DNA from: Prolixibacteraceae bacterium
GTDB lineage: Bacteria; Bacteroidota; Bacteroidia; Bacteroidales; Prolixibacteraceae
NCBI GenBank assembly: GCA_027858145.1
Contig: JAQIDF010000309.1
Coordinates: 1 to 21,726 of the forward strand
DNA: 21,726 nt
Reading direction: 5' to 3'
How positions within the stretch are numbered: position 1 is the first letter of the stretch; each line of letters starts with the position of its first letter. Below, one piece after another: positions 15,069 through 21,726 of this stretch. The position numbers were made by a program, and so were the translations under genes. Below the pieces are notes generated by a model that was not told the DNA's origin, did no database searches, and saw only the letters and a program-made list of their open reading frames with translations.

Positions 15069-17485
15069 AAAGTCACATCAAAGCGAGCCCTGATGCCAAC
15101 CGGTGAAACTCCGGGATGGTTTAAGTAATTTAAGCGCCATACAAAATCGAAGCGGAAATATTGAAAAAAGTTTTCGACACCTAAGCTAACTTCGGTGTAT
15201 GGTTGTTGTGCTTCGTAAAGTTGAACAGGGTAGTCGAGTATATTCTGATGGCTGTCGGCTAAATTACCCCAAAGTATTTTTGCAGAGGCTACTTCGCGAA
15301 TTCCGAGTTGTTTGAGTAACGGAATCCGGTTAAATAACAGTCCGTTTAGGTGGTATTGGGTCATCAGGCTGGCAAATCGGTCAGATGCAAACTCCATTTC
15401 GTTCATCATGTTGAATGAATAGAGTGCAAAACCGAGTGACTGGTCTGTACGATGTAGGTCAAGCAAGGGGAATGGTACGTCGCCAAGCGTAAAACCGGTT
15501 TCGAAAACGTATTTAAATTTAGTTTGTCCGAAATTGATGTCGTGGTTTACCACCAGCCGGGCTTTCAGGTATTCATTGAATTTATTTTGAATGTTATATT
15601 GCCCACCAGTTAGACGTATGTTAACAATAGGGTACGGAGAGCCCAAATAGTATCGTCGGCAGTAATTGTCGGTATAGTTTTCTTTCCACGACAAACGTAG
15701 CCCCAGGCTTATTTCGTTTAATGAAAATTGGTCGATGTTTTTATTCTGAACTGTAAAAGGGATGTAAAGTCCTGAGTGAATTATTCTGCGATTAAAACCT
15801 GTGTATGTTGTAAATCCTTTTCTCCATTCGTGCTCATACGAAGCGCTATATCTTATTTCCCGTGAAAGTTTGTCAAGTGGAGCGTTTGTGAATATTGATG
15901 CAATGACATTATCTTCACCGGTAACCATCATGTTTTCTTTAATCAGGAATATGCTGCGGTTATCTCCTACGCGGCTAAGGTCGTTTATGTATTCCAATGA
16001 GAATAACCTCCTGCGTTCGTTTTTTAGTTTATGCTTTGCCCCTACACCGTATTTCCATTCGTTGTCGCGTGTACCGTATCCTATATGGCCATATACCATT
16101 GTGTTTTTGGTTAATGCAGCGCTGGTTCGCCCGGCAAAAGTGTACCTGAAGCCTTCTACTTTATTTTTCTTTACCAACTCAAGATAAGGTCCCAGGTCGA
16201 TAATATCTCCGGGGATGTAACCTGTTATAAACATCTGAGATAGTGCATCGGCCGATTTGATGCGCCAGTCGTTATTCAAAGAATCTATTTTGACAATGGC
16301 ATTTTCTTCTGTTTCTGTAAGTGATTCGGGGCGTAACTTTTGAACCGATTTAGGAAATTTTGTTAATTTCGTATTTGTTTTGTTTCGTTTTGATTCTGAT
16401 TGATAAACAGTTGCAAAGTCAGTTGTTATGCTATCGTAAACCGAGCGTTTATTTACTTTGGCCATAAAATCAAAATCGAGAAACGATTCGTCTTTTGTTA
16501 TTTTCAAGTCAGCACTTGTATTGTTTATTCTGTAAAATGTAAGGCTGTCGTTTATGGTCTGAAATGTTTGAAATATATCCAGTTTGTTCACATAGTTCAG
16601 GTTGGCATTTTGTGGTATTGAAAGTGAAAGTTCGCTTATCGCCCACACATCATCAATTGCTTTAATATATCCGTTAAAAGCCAGGTCGCGGTTATTTTTT
16701 GGAGCTATGTTTATCGTATATTCCTTCCCGTTTGTCGTCATGGTACTATCTGTGAGATAGAATTTATAGAAAAGAAAAGCCCTGTTGTTTAATGGGCCTA
16801 TGAATGGCTTTTCAAATATTTCAATAACATTTTCGTAGAAGTTATAGCCCAAACTCAAATTATTGGAATAACCAATTATGCTCATATCGTTTAAAAAACC
16901 TAATCCTTCCTGACGCTCGGCTATTATTGTCCCCTTTTCGTAATAAGGATCTTTTTGTATTGTGTTTTCTGATATTTTTTCAGAGAAATAAATTGGTAGT
17001 CCGGTATTTGTGGTTGTGTCCTTGTCGTTTTTTGCATGTACCAATATTTTAGTGTAAGTGTTACATCTCAGTTTTTCAATGTTCATGGGATTGTTTTTAT
17101 CCTTGTTTTCTATTACATTCCGCATGATACGGTTAGCAGGGTTTTCTCCGGGGTTGATTATTACTTCCATCAGTTCAATATCAATGGGTTCCAGGTCTAT
17201 GTTGAGGTGATAATTTTCATATTTTGTAATGGGTATCCGGTTTGTGATATAACCAACCGATGACACAACAAGCGTATCCGGTATTGAGCCAGTGTTGATC
17301 GAAAATGTACCATCACTTTGCGTTATGGTGCCAGTCATTTGTTCTTTAAAATGTATATTTGTAAACGGGACTGGCTCTCCAGTTTGGGCATCGCTTACTT
17401 TACCATCAATGAATATACGGACTTGAGCTACAGCCGGTATAGCGGTTAAAATGAAAAGCAATATTGAGACTGTTTTTTTGAGCAT
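15065..17485 (-). CDS. DUF5686 outer-membrane protein with carboxypeptidase-like regulatory domain
   Basis: Large envelope protein typical of Bacteroidota, function unknown. From the chosen ATG at 17485 the protein has a clean signal peptide (MLKKTVSILLFILTAIPAVAQ). An upstream ATG at 17572 would add 29 residues and overlap the divergent GNAT gene. Residues about 25-110 form a carboxypeptidase-regulatory-like beta-sandwich (IDGKVSDAQTGEPVPFTNI, GTITQSDGTFSINTG), as found at the N-terminus of TonB-dependent and other outer-membrane proteins. The rest matches the DUF5686 pattern: NPANRIMRNVIENKDKNNP, then alternating strands rich in aromatic residues, ending GVSPVGIRARFDVTF, a terminal Phe as in beta-barrels. 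About 806 residues. It has no TonB box or plug that I can see. Confidence 0.85.
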   Translation of the reverse strand: MLKKTVSILLFILTAIPAVAQVRIFIDGKVSDAQTGEPVPFTNIHFKEQMTGTITQSDGTFSINTGSIPDTLVVSSVGYITNRIPITKYENYHLNIDLEPIDIELMEVIINPGENPANRIMRNVIENKDKNNPMNIEKLRCNTYTKILVHAKNDKDTTTNTGLPIYFSEKISENTIQKDPYYEKGTIIAERQEGLGFLNDMSIIGYSNNLSLGYNFYENVIEIFEKPFIGPLNNRAFLFYKFYLTDSTMTTNGKEYTINIAPKNNRDLAFNGYIKAIDDVWAISELSLSIPQNANLNYVNKLDIFQTFQTINDSLTFYRINNTSADLKITKDESFLDFDFMAKVNKRSVYDSITTDFATVYQSESKRNKTNTKLTKFPKSVQKLRPESLTETEENAIVKIDSLNNDWRIKSADALSQMFITGYIPGDIIDLGPYLELVKKNKVEGFRYTFAGRTSAALTKNTMVYGHIGYGTRDNEWKYGVGAKHKLKNERRRLFSLEYINDLSRVGDNRSIFLIKENMMVTGEDNVIASIFTNAPLDKLSREIRYSASYEHEWRKGFTTYTGFNRRIIHSGLYIPFTVQNKNIDQFSLNEISLGLRLSWKENYTDNYCRRYYLGSPYPIVNIRLTGGQYNIQNKFNEYLKARLVVNHDINFGQTKFKYVFETGFTLGDVPFPLLDLHRTDQSLGFALYSFNMMNEMEFASDRFASLMTQYHLNGLLFNRIPLLKQLGIREVASAKILWGNLADSHQNILDYPVQLYEAQQPYTEVSLGVENFFQYFRFDFVWRLNYLNHPGVSPVGIRARFDVTF

Positions 17486-17542
17486 TTTTAATAGTTCTAT
17501 GACCATACAAGTTATAAAAAGAATTAATATAGGAAATAAATA

Positions 17543-17989
17543 ATGGGAATTCATATTCGAAAAATATACCATAACGAATATTATAAGGCTGTACAGGTTT
17601 TGAACAAAATACCTGAATTTGATTCAGTATTCTATTTAAAGAAATTTGAGGAAGAATTGAGCGATAAGGAAACGATTGTATTGCTGGCTGAATATGCTGG
17701 TAAACCGGTGGGATGTAAAATTGCCTATAATCGTTACTTCGATGGTTCTGTATATTCATGGCTGGGGGGTGTGTTGCTTCCATATCGAGGTCAGGGGATT
17801 GCCGGTAAACTGCTGGATGCCCTTGAAAGCGAAGCTAAAAGCCGCTTTTTTGAAAGCATACGGTTTAAAACACGCAACAAACATGTGGCGATGCTTATTT
17901 TTGCTTTGAAAAATGGTTTTCAAATAGTGGGATTTGATAAAAAGGGTGATGTTGATGATTATAGGATTGTTTTAAGTAAAGAATTGTAG
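17543..17989 (+). CDS. GNAT-family N-acetyltransferase
   Basis: Acetyl-CoA-dependent acyltransferase of unknown substrate; cytoplasmic. The acetyl-CoA loop is clear: VLLPYRGQGIAGKLLDALE, with R82-G83-Q84-G85-I86-A87 fitting Q/R-x-x-G-x-G/A. Upstream strands (EYAGKPVGCKIAY) and a following RNKHVAMLIFALKNGFQIVGF, the usual C-terminal beta-bulge region, complete the fold. The length of 148 residues is normal. It is read divergently from the DUF5686 gene with 57 bases between, and converges with the sensor kinase gene after a 26-base gap. Neighbours do not point to a substrate. Confidence 0.88.
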   Translation: MGIHIRKIYHNEYYKAVQVLNKIPEFDSVFYLKKFEEELSDKETIVLLAEYAGKPVGCKIAYNRYFDGSVYSWLGGVLLPYRGQGIAGKLLDALESEAKSRFFESIRFKTRNKHVAMLIFALKNGFQIVGFDKKGDVDDYRIVLSKEL

Positions 17990-18015
17990 GCCTTTTAGAT
18001 TATTCAAAGTGAAAA

Positions 18016-20109
18016 TCAGGCGGGGATTTCGATAAAAAAGATTGAACCTTTACCAACAGTACTTTCAGCTTTAATATTTCCATCGAGTTTTTTAATTAAC
18101 TCAGCACAAATAACCAAACCAAGTCCGGTCCCTTTTTCGTTGTTTGTACCTATGCCGCGATATTTCGAATCAATTCTGAAAAGTTTTTTTATGGCATCTT
18201 TTTCTATTCCCACACCTGTGTCTTCAATGCATATAACAGCTTTGTTTTGCTTTATCTTGCTACTGATTGAAATACTTCCCCCCGGATGTGTGAATTTTAG
18301 GCTGTTGTTTATGATGTTACGAAATATGGTTTCAAGCATATCGGGATCGCTGTTAATTGTTAAGGCATTATCAACACTGTTTGTAATAGTAATTGACTTT
18401 CTGCGGGCATCATTTTCCAGAATGTTGACAGAAGACCCGATGGTTTTATAAATGTTCATTTCCTGAATGGCAATATCAATATCTTCGATTTGTGTTTTTC
18501 CCCATTCAAGCAAGTTATCCAGTAGTCTTTTTATTTGATTAGCCGATGAGTATATTCCGGTTGTATAGTTTTTAAGTTGTTGTTCTGTTAAATCATCAGG
18601 TGCGTCAGAGAGGATAAATGAAAGGCCGATTATATTGTGGAACGGACTTCTTAAATCGTGTGCTAAGATTGAAAAGAAACGATTTTTAGTGGCATTCATG
18701 ATCATTAGTTCATGCCTTGATTGTTGCAGCTTTTTTGTTATCTCATCATTTTTATCAATAAGCACTTGTAATTTAATATTTTGCTCTTCAATGCATTTAT
18801 TTTTATCGATAAGTGACAGGTTGTCAGTCTTTTTCCCCTTGTAAAACAATAATATTACAAATAGGATTATGAGCAGCAACATAATGAATGAAAGGCCAAT
18901 TTCTTTTTGAAGCTGACTTTTTTTAGTTGCCAGTTGGTGTTGTAGTTTTTCGTTTTGCAGTAGTGCTATTTGATGTTCTTTTTTATTGGTTTCGTGGCGG
19001 GTCTCCAATTCAGCATATTTTTCCTGGTTTTCAGTGTTGAAAATGCTGTCGTTGAGTTCGTGGTACAGCGCTTTTGTATCGTATGCCTTTTTAAAATTTC
19101 CAAGATCATATTCAAGATCAGCAAGTTCGAAATATGCATTAAGCAATACATCGTTAAACTGGTTTTCTTTGGTGATGTTAATTACATCATTGAGTAAGCT
19201 TTTGGCTTCTTTAATTTTTTCTTTTGAAACGTATAACGATGCAATGCCTAATTTTGACTTCACAATTCCAAGTAAATAGTTCTTGTTTTCAAATGTTTGA
19301 AGTGCCGATTGATAATAAAAAAGTGCCGAGTCGGGGTGGTTGTAACGTTCGTGCAAGCTGCCCAGGTTATTGTGGACATGTGCTTTTTTGAAACTGTCGT
19401 TTAATTGGTCGTATATTGTTAGTGCTTTGTTGAAATGTTCTTTTGCAGCATTGTATTTGTCAGTATTCTTATTGGCTATTGCCAGTGCATTATGTATTGA
19501 AGCAAGTTGGGATGAGGCATTTAGCTTTAAAGCAAGTGAAATAGCTTCTGGTGCTCCCTCAATAACATTCTCATAATTTTCGGTAGCAAAATAATGATTG
19601 ATAATATTTACGGTTATGTTTAATCGTTCTTGCTGAACCCTTTTGTTTGGTGTATTGGGAGAGCAAGAGTTAAGTGCTTTTATGTAATATTCAAGCGTTT
19701 TTTCCTTGTTGTGTTCAAAGCTGTATATCAGGCCAATGCTGTTTAAAGCCATCATCAGATAAACGGTATCGTGATGTTCTTTAAGCGTTTCTATGGTCGA
19801 AAGGTATTGTTGGCGCGCTTTACGAAAATCCTGATTGTAATAATGATAATCGCCAAGCATGTATGTTAAAAGCGATTTGTTGTACTGGTTTCTTGAGGTG
19901 TTTTTCTTTTTAAGGCCATCTTCAATAATATCTTTGGCTTCTTCAAGTTCAAAATTTTGCAAATGTTTCTTTGCTCTGACAACATATTGTTGTAAATTCC
20001 CGCTGTTAGATAATTCGGATACTATTACACTTGTAGAATCACTGGCGAAGCATACAGAAGTGATGATTAATAAAGCGAAAGAAAATAGTGAAGTTTTGCC
20101 TATGGTCAT
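18016..20109 (-). CDS. Sensor histidine kinase with periplasmic TPR sensor domain
   Basis: Membrane histidine kinase with an N-terminal signal peptide (MTIGKTSLFSFALLIITSVC, first ATG that gives one, at 20109; an ATG at 20169 adds 20 unlikely residues). TPR repeats fill about 40-350, e.g. AHVHNNLGSLHERYNHPDSA and the preceding EHFNKALTIYDQL. A coiled segment (360-400) and one TM helix (about 406-424) follow, then the kinase: H-box FFSILAHDLRSPF (His484), N-box NIINNSLKFTHPGG (596-611), G1 EDTGVGI (629-635), F-box LFRIDSKY, and G2 KGTGLGL (659-664). No receiver or output domain is fused, and no response regulator is encoded in the window, so it is an orphan here. It is divergent from the nitroreductase. 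Confidence 0.93.
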   Translation of the reverse strand: MTIGKTSLFSFALLIITSVCFASDSTSVIVSELSNSGNLQQYVVRAKKHLQNFELEEAKDIIEDGLKKKNTSRNQYNKSLLTYMLGDYHYYNQDFRKARQQYLSTIETLKEHHDTVYLMMALNSIGLIYSFEHNKEKTLEYYIKALNSCSPNTPNKRVQQERLNITVNIINHYFATENYENVIEGAPEAISLALKLNASSQLASIHNALAIANKNTDKYNAAKEHFNKALTIYDQLNDSFKKAHVHNNLGSLHERYNHPDSALFYYQSALQTFENKNYLLGIVKSKLGIASLYVSKEKIKEAKSLLNDVINITKENQFNDVLLNAYFELADLEYDLGNFKKAYDTKALYHELNDSIFNTENQEKYAELETRHETNKKEHQIALLQNEKLQHQLATKKSQLQKEIGLSFIMLLLIILFVILLFYKGKKTDNLSLIDKNKCIEEQNIKLQVLIDKNDEITKKLQQSRHELMIMNATKNRFFSILAHDLRSPFHNIIGLSFILSDAPDDLTEQQLKNYTTGIYSSANQIKRLLDNLLEWGKTQIEDIDIAIQEMNIYKTIGSSVNILENDARRKSITITNSVDNALTINSDPDMLETIFRNIINNSLKFTHPGGSISISSKIKQNKAVICIEDTGVGIEKDAIKKLFRIDSKYRGIGTNNEKGTGLGLVICAELIKKLDGNIKAESTVGKGSIFFIEIPA

Positions 20110-20207
20110 CTCTATTGCGTTGTTATATAAATTATGATACGAAAATAGAAAAATATTGATAAAAGTCATTAGTTGTTTTAATATACCGATAATTAAAATA
20201 AAAAGAT

Positions 20208-20717
20208 ATGAAATTTAAAGAACTAGCGAATATTCGTCATTCCGTGAGAAAATTTTCATCTAAAAAAGTTGAAAATGAAACATTAACTACACTGTTGGAC
20301 GTTGCACGAAAAGCACCATCAGCAGTTAATTTTCAACCACTAAAAGTGTATGTTGTCACAAGTGAAGAAAAACTCGAAGCAATACAAAGCTGTTATCATC
20401 GCGAATGGTTTAAAGCGGCACCTGTAGTATTAGTTGTAGTAGCCGACTATGATAGTGGATGGAAGCGTGCAGGCGACAATAAAAATCATGCAGATATTGA
20501 TGTGGCAATTTTTACAGATCATTTGACACTTCAAGCGGCAGATATGGGATTGGGCACTTGCTGGGTTTGTAATTTCGATGTTGAAGAAACCTCTGAACTT
20601 CTTGGTTTAACCTCGAAACAAAAACCTGTTGCACTAATTCCGGTAGGATATCCGGCTGACGAAAATATACCCGTAAAGAAACGAAAAGGTTTGGATGAGA
20701 TAACTGTTTGGATCTGA
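20208..20717 (+). CDS. Nitroreductase-family FMN protein
   Basis: Small FMN-dependent NAD(P)H oxidoreductase of the nitroreductase family. The FMN-binding start RHSVRKF (10-16), APSAVNFQP (36-44) and the GLGTCWVCNFD segment (about 114-124) are all present, as is the C-terminal PVALIPVGYPAD strand. The length of 169 residues is typical of the compact group that includes FMN-binding flavoproteins acting on small nitro or quinone compounds; the physiological substrate cannot be told. It is divergent from the TPR kinase, with 98 bases between the two starts. The last bases of the gene contain TTTG at 20707-20710, the -33 half of a promoter for the next gene. Confidence 0.93.
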   Translation: MKFKELANIRHSVRKFSSKKVENETLTTLLDVARKAPSAVNFQPLKVYVVTSEEKLEAIQSCYHREWFKAAPVVLVVVADYDSGWKRAGDNKNHADIDVAIFTDHLTLQAADMGLGTCWVCNFDVEETSELLGLTSKQKPVALIPVGYPADENIPVKKRKGLDEITVWI

Positions 20718-20738
20718 TTTGATTTCAATCTAACTTTG
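20707..20738 (+). promoter_or_regulatory. Promoter for the GDPD-like gene, with a second -7 element at 20769
   Basis: TTTG (20707-20710), 20 bases, then TAACTTTG (20731-20738) matches the Bacteroidota -33/-7 promoter closely; the -33 part lies inside the end of the nitroreductase gene. A second full -7 match, TAAATTTG, lies at 20769-20776, 26 bases before the ATG at 20802, with only a loosely spaced TTG (20744-20746) behind it. Two start sites are therefore possible. Confidence 0.5.
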
Positions 20739-20760
20739 CAAAATTGTTTTTTTTGCAAAA
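20735..20760 (+). repeat. Direct repeat of TTTGCAAAA in the promoter region
   Basis: TTTGCAAAA occurs at 20735-20743 and 20752-20760, 17 bases apart from start to start. The second copy extends to the palindrome TTTTGCAAAA. The first overlaps the -7 element. It may be an operator or only A/T-rich chance. Confidence 0.35.
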
Positions 20761-20801
20761 GAAAATGCTAAATTTGAGCACTTTATTAAAAAATAAATCG
20801 A

Positions 20802-21605
20802 ATGAAACGATTAATTCTTATAACGTTTGCATTGGTGCTAATAGCATCGGTTAACCTAAAGGCTCAGGTGAATCTCATGCCTAACTTTGTACTTACACAG
20901 GTTTTTGAAGATGATAAGGCAATCTGGCCAACTTTTACAAAGGGGGTTGTGCATTACTCAGCCGAGGTTATGTATATATATGGTGAGGTTTATGTGACAC
21001 CTGAGATGCCCGATAGTGCAAATCATACACGTCCTACCTTTCGTTCTTCTTATTTATTGCCGATATACAGTCAGTATAAGAAGAATAAAGGAAAGATAAA
21101 CCCTCGATTTGAGGATGAAATGTATCTTTTTATCAATATAAAATATGACCCAAAGAAAACATACGATAAAATTTGGGAGCAATTAACTCCTTATCATGAA
21201 ATGCTGACTTATCGTGTGGGACCAAAATGGCACGAAGGTAAATTGAAAGTTATTTTTGTAGGCAATGCCCCTATGCGTACTTTTCAGCAAGAACGTGTTT
21301 GTTTTGTAGCTGCACAGGGAACAATAGCGGATTTGGATAAGAATTACGATAATAAGGTGATGCCGCTTATCGGAATTGATTTTGAGAATGATATTGAATG
21401 GAACGGTGTAGGTAAAATGCCTTTTGAGGAATACAAGAGTTTTAAAGATATCATTCTTCGTGCACACGAACAGGATAAAAAGGTGAGAGTGTATAATTTA
21501 CCTGATGATGAGAGTATATGGGAAGTTATGCACACTGCCGGAGTTGATATGATCAGCGGGAAAAGTGCAGAAAATTTCCAAAGTTTTATTGAGACTAAAA
21601 ACTAA
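20802..21605 (+). CDS. Secreted GDPD/PI-PLC-like (AIM6-type) protein, apparently lacking catalytic residues
   Basis: Exported protein of the phosphodiesterase TIM-barrel superfamily (PI-PLC-like / glycerophosphodiester phosphodiesterase). Residues 1-22 are a signal peptide ending LKAQ. The middle and C-terminal parts fit the AIM6-like pattern well: MYLFINIKYDPKKTYDKI (107-124), HEGKLKVIFVGNAP, IEWNGVGKMPFEEY, and the closing 'VYNLPDDESIWEVMHTAGVD' plus MISGKSAENFQSFI. In active members the N-terminal half has an AHNDY-type His, an E-x-D metal pair and a second His in VAHD. Aligned without gaps, these positions are Thr32, Ser53 and Glu55, and Pro67 here; the Asp of IDIK is Asn112. It is therefore probably a non-catalytic relative. 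It has its own promoter. The family pattern is from memory. Confidence 0.72.
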   Translation: MKRLILITFALVLIASVNLKAQVNLMPNFVLTQVFEDDKAIWPTFTKGVVHYSAEVMYIYGEVYVTPEMPDSANHTRPTFRSSYLLPIYSQYKKNKGKINPRFEDEMYLFINIKYDPKKTYDKIWEQLTPYHEMLTYRVGPKWHEGKLKVIFVGNAPMRTFQQERVCFVAAQGTIADLDKNYDNKVMPLIGIDFENDIEWNGVGKMPFEEYKSFKDIILRAHEQDKKVRVYNLPDDESIWEVMHTAGVDMISGKSAENFQSFIETKN

Positions 21606-21726
21606 AAAATAGTTACACCTCAGCTACCAAAAAAAAGCCACACAGAAAAGTATTTCAGCATAGCTGACAGCAATTAGCCACCAGCGTCAAAAATAGCATG
21701 AGTTTTCAAGATAATTATTAAAGACT

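Noticed and set aside
15801..16187. 128-codon open frame antisense to the DUF5686 gene
   Set aside because: Fully contained in a supported gene, no recognisable motif, composition of a shadow frame.
17486..17572. N-terminal extension of the DUF5686 protein from an upstream ATG
   Set aside because: It would put a second hydrophobic stretch before a perfect signal peptide and overlap the start of the divergent GNAT gene.
21620..21667. Inverted repeat TCAGCTA / TAGCTGA after the GDPD-like gene
   Set aside because: Only seven base pairs around a 34-base loop, with no T-run after it; not a convincing terminator.

Overview
The window is chromosomal DNA from a member of the Bacteroidota, most likely of the Bacteroidales/Marinilabiliales type. 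The signs are TAnnTTTG promoter elements, DUF5686 and carboxypeptidase-regulatory-domain envelope proteins, a NigD-like lipoprotein, a TPR sensor kinase, and signal peptides ending in -AQ. Gene density is high and no stretch over 300 bases lacks a gene. I see no rRNA, tRNA, CRISPR array, insertion sequence, phage or defence gene. This is mostly housekeeping and envelope DNA rather than an island.

Left part (1-9117): the window opens inside thrC (threonine synthase, + strand). thrC runs convergently into a lipoprotein gene that appears to have lost its 3' half. A clear hairpin terminator follows, and then a long leftward run. In order of transcription the run is nadC, coaX, a TPR protein with a carboxypeptidase-like domain, an LptC-like lipoprotein, a DUF21/CBS (CNNM/CorC) membrane protein, and a PpiD-type periplasmic peptidyl-prolyl isomerase. 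nadC and coaX make cofactors (NAD, CoA). The last four belong to the cell envelope: LPS transport, ion transport or homeostasis, and protein folding.

Middle (9118-15068): a 206-base divergent promoter region carries a perfect 13-bp inverted repeat, each arm holding a -7 element. It fires right into a three-gene RND efflux operon: membrane-fusion adaptor, RND permease, and TolC-type outer-membrane channel. The adaptor has an unusual, proline-containing segment where a coiled-coil hairpin is normally found.

Right part (15065-21726): a DUF5686 outer-membrane protein (- strand) shares its stop codon region with tolC. After it come a GNAT acetyltransferase (+), a periplasmic-TPR histidine kinase with no adjacent response regulator (-), a small nitroreductase (+), and a secreted protein of the GDPD/PI-PLC-like fold. 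The last protein appears to have lost every catalytic residue of its family. The final 120 bases hold no gene I can support.

The observations most worth following are the apparent GDPD-like pseudoenzyme at 20802-21605, the deletion-like junction between thrC and the NigD-like gene at about 1041-1052, and the symmetrical divergent promoter at 9150-9273. I found no clear new multi-gene system.
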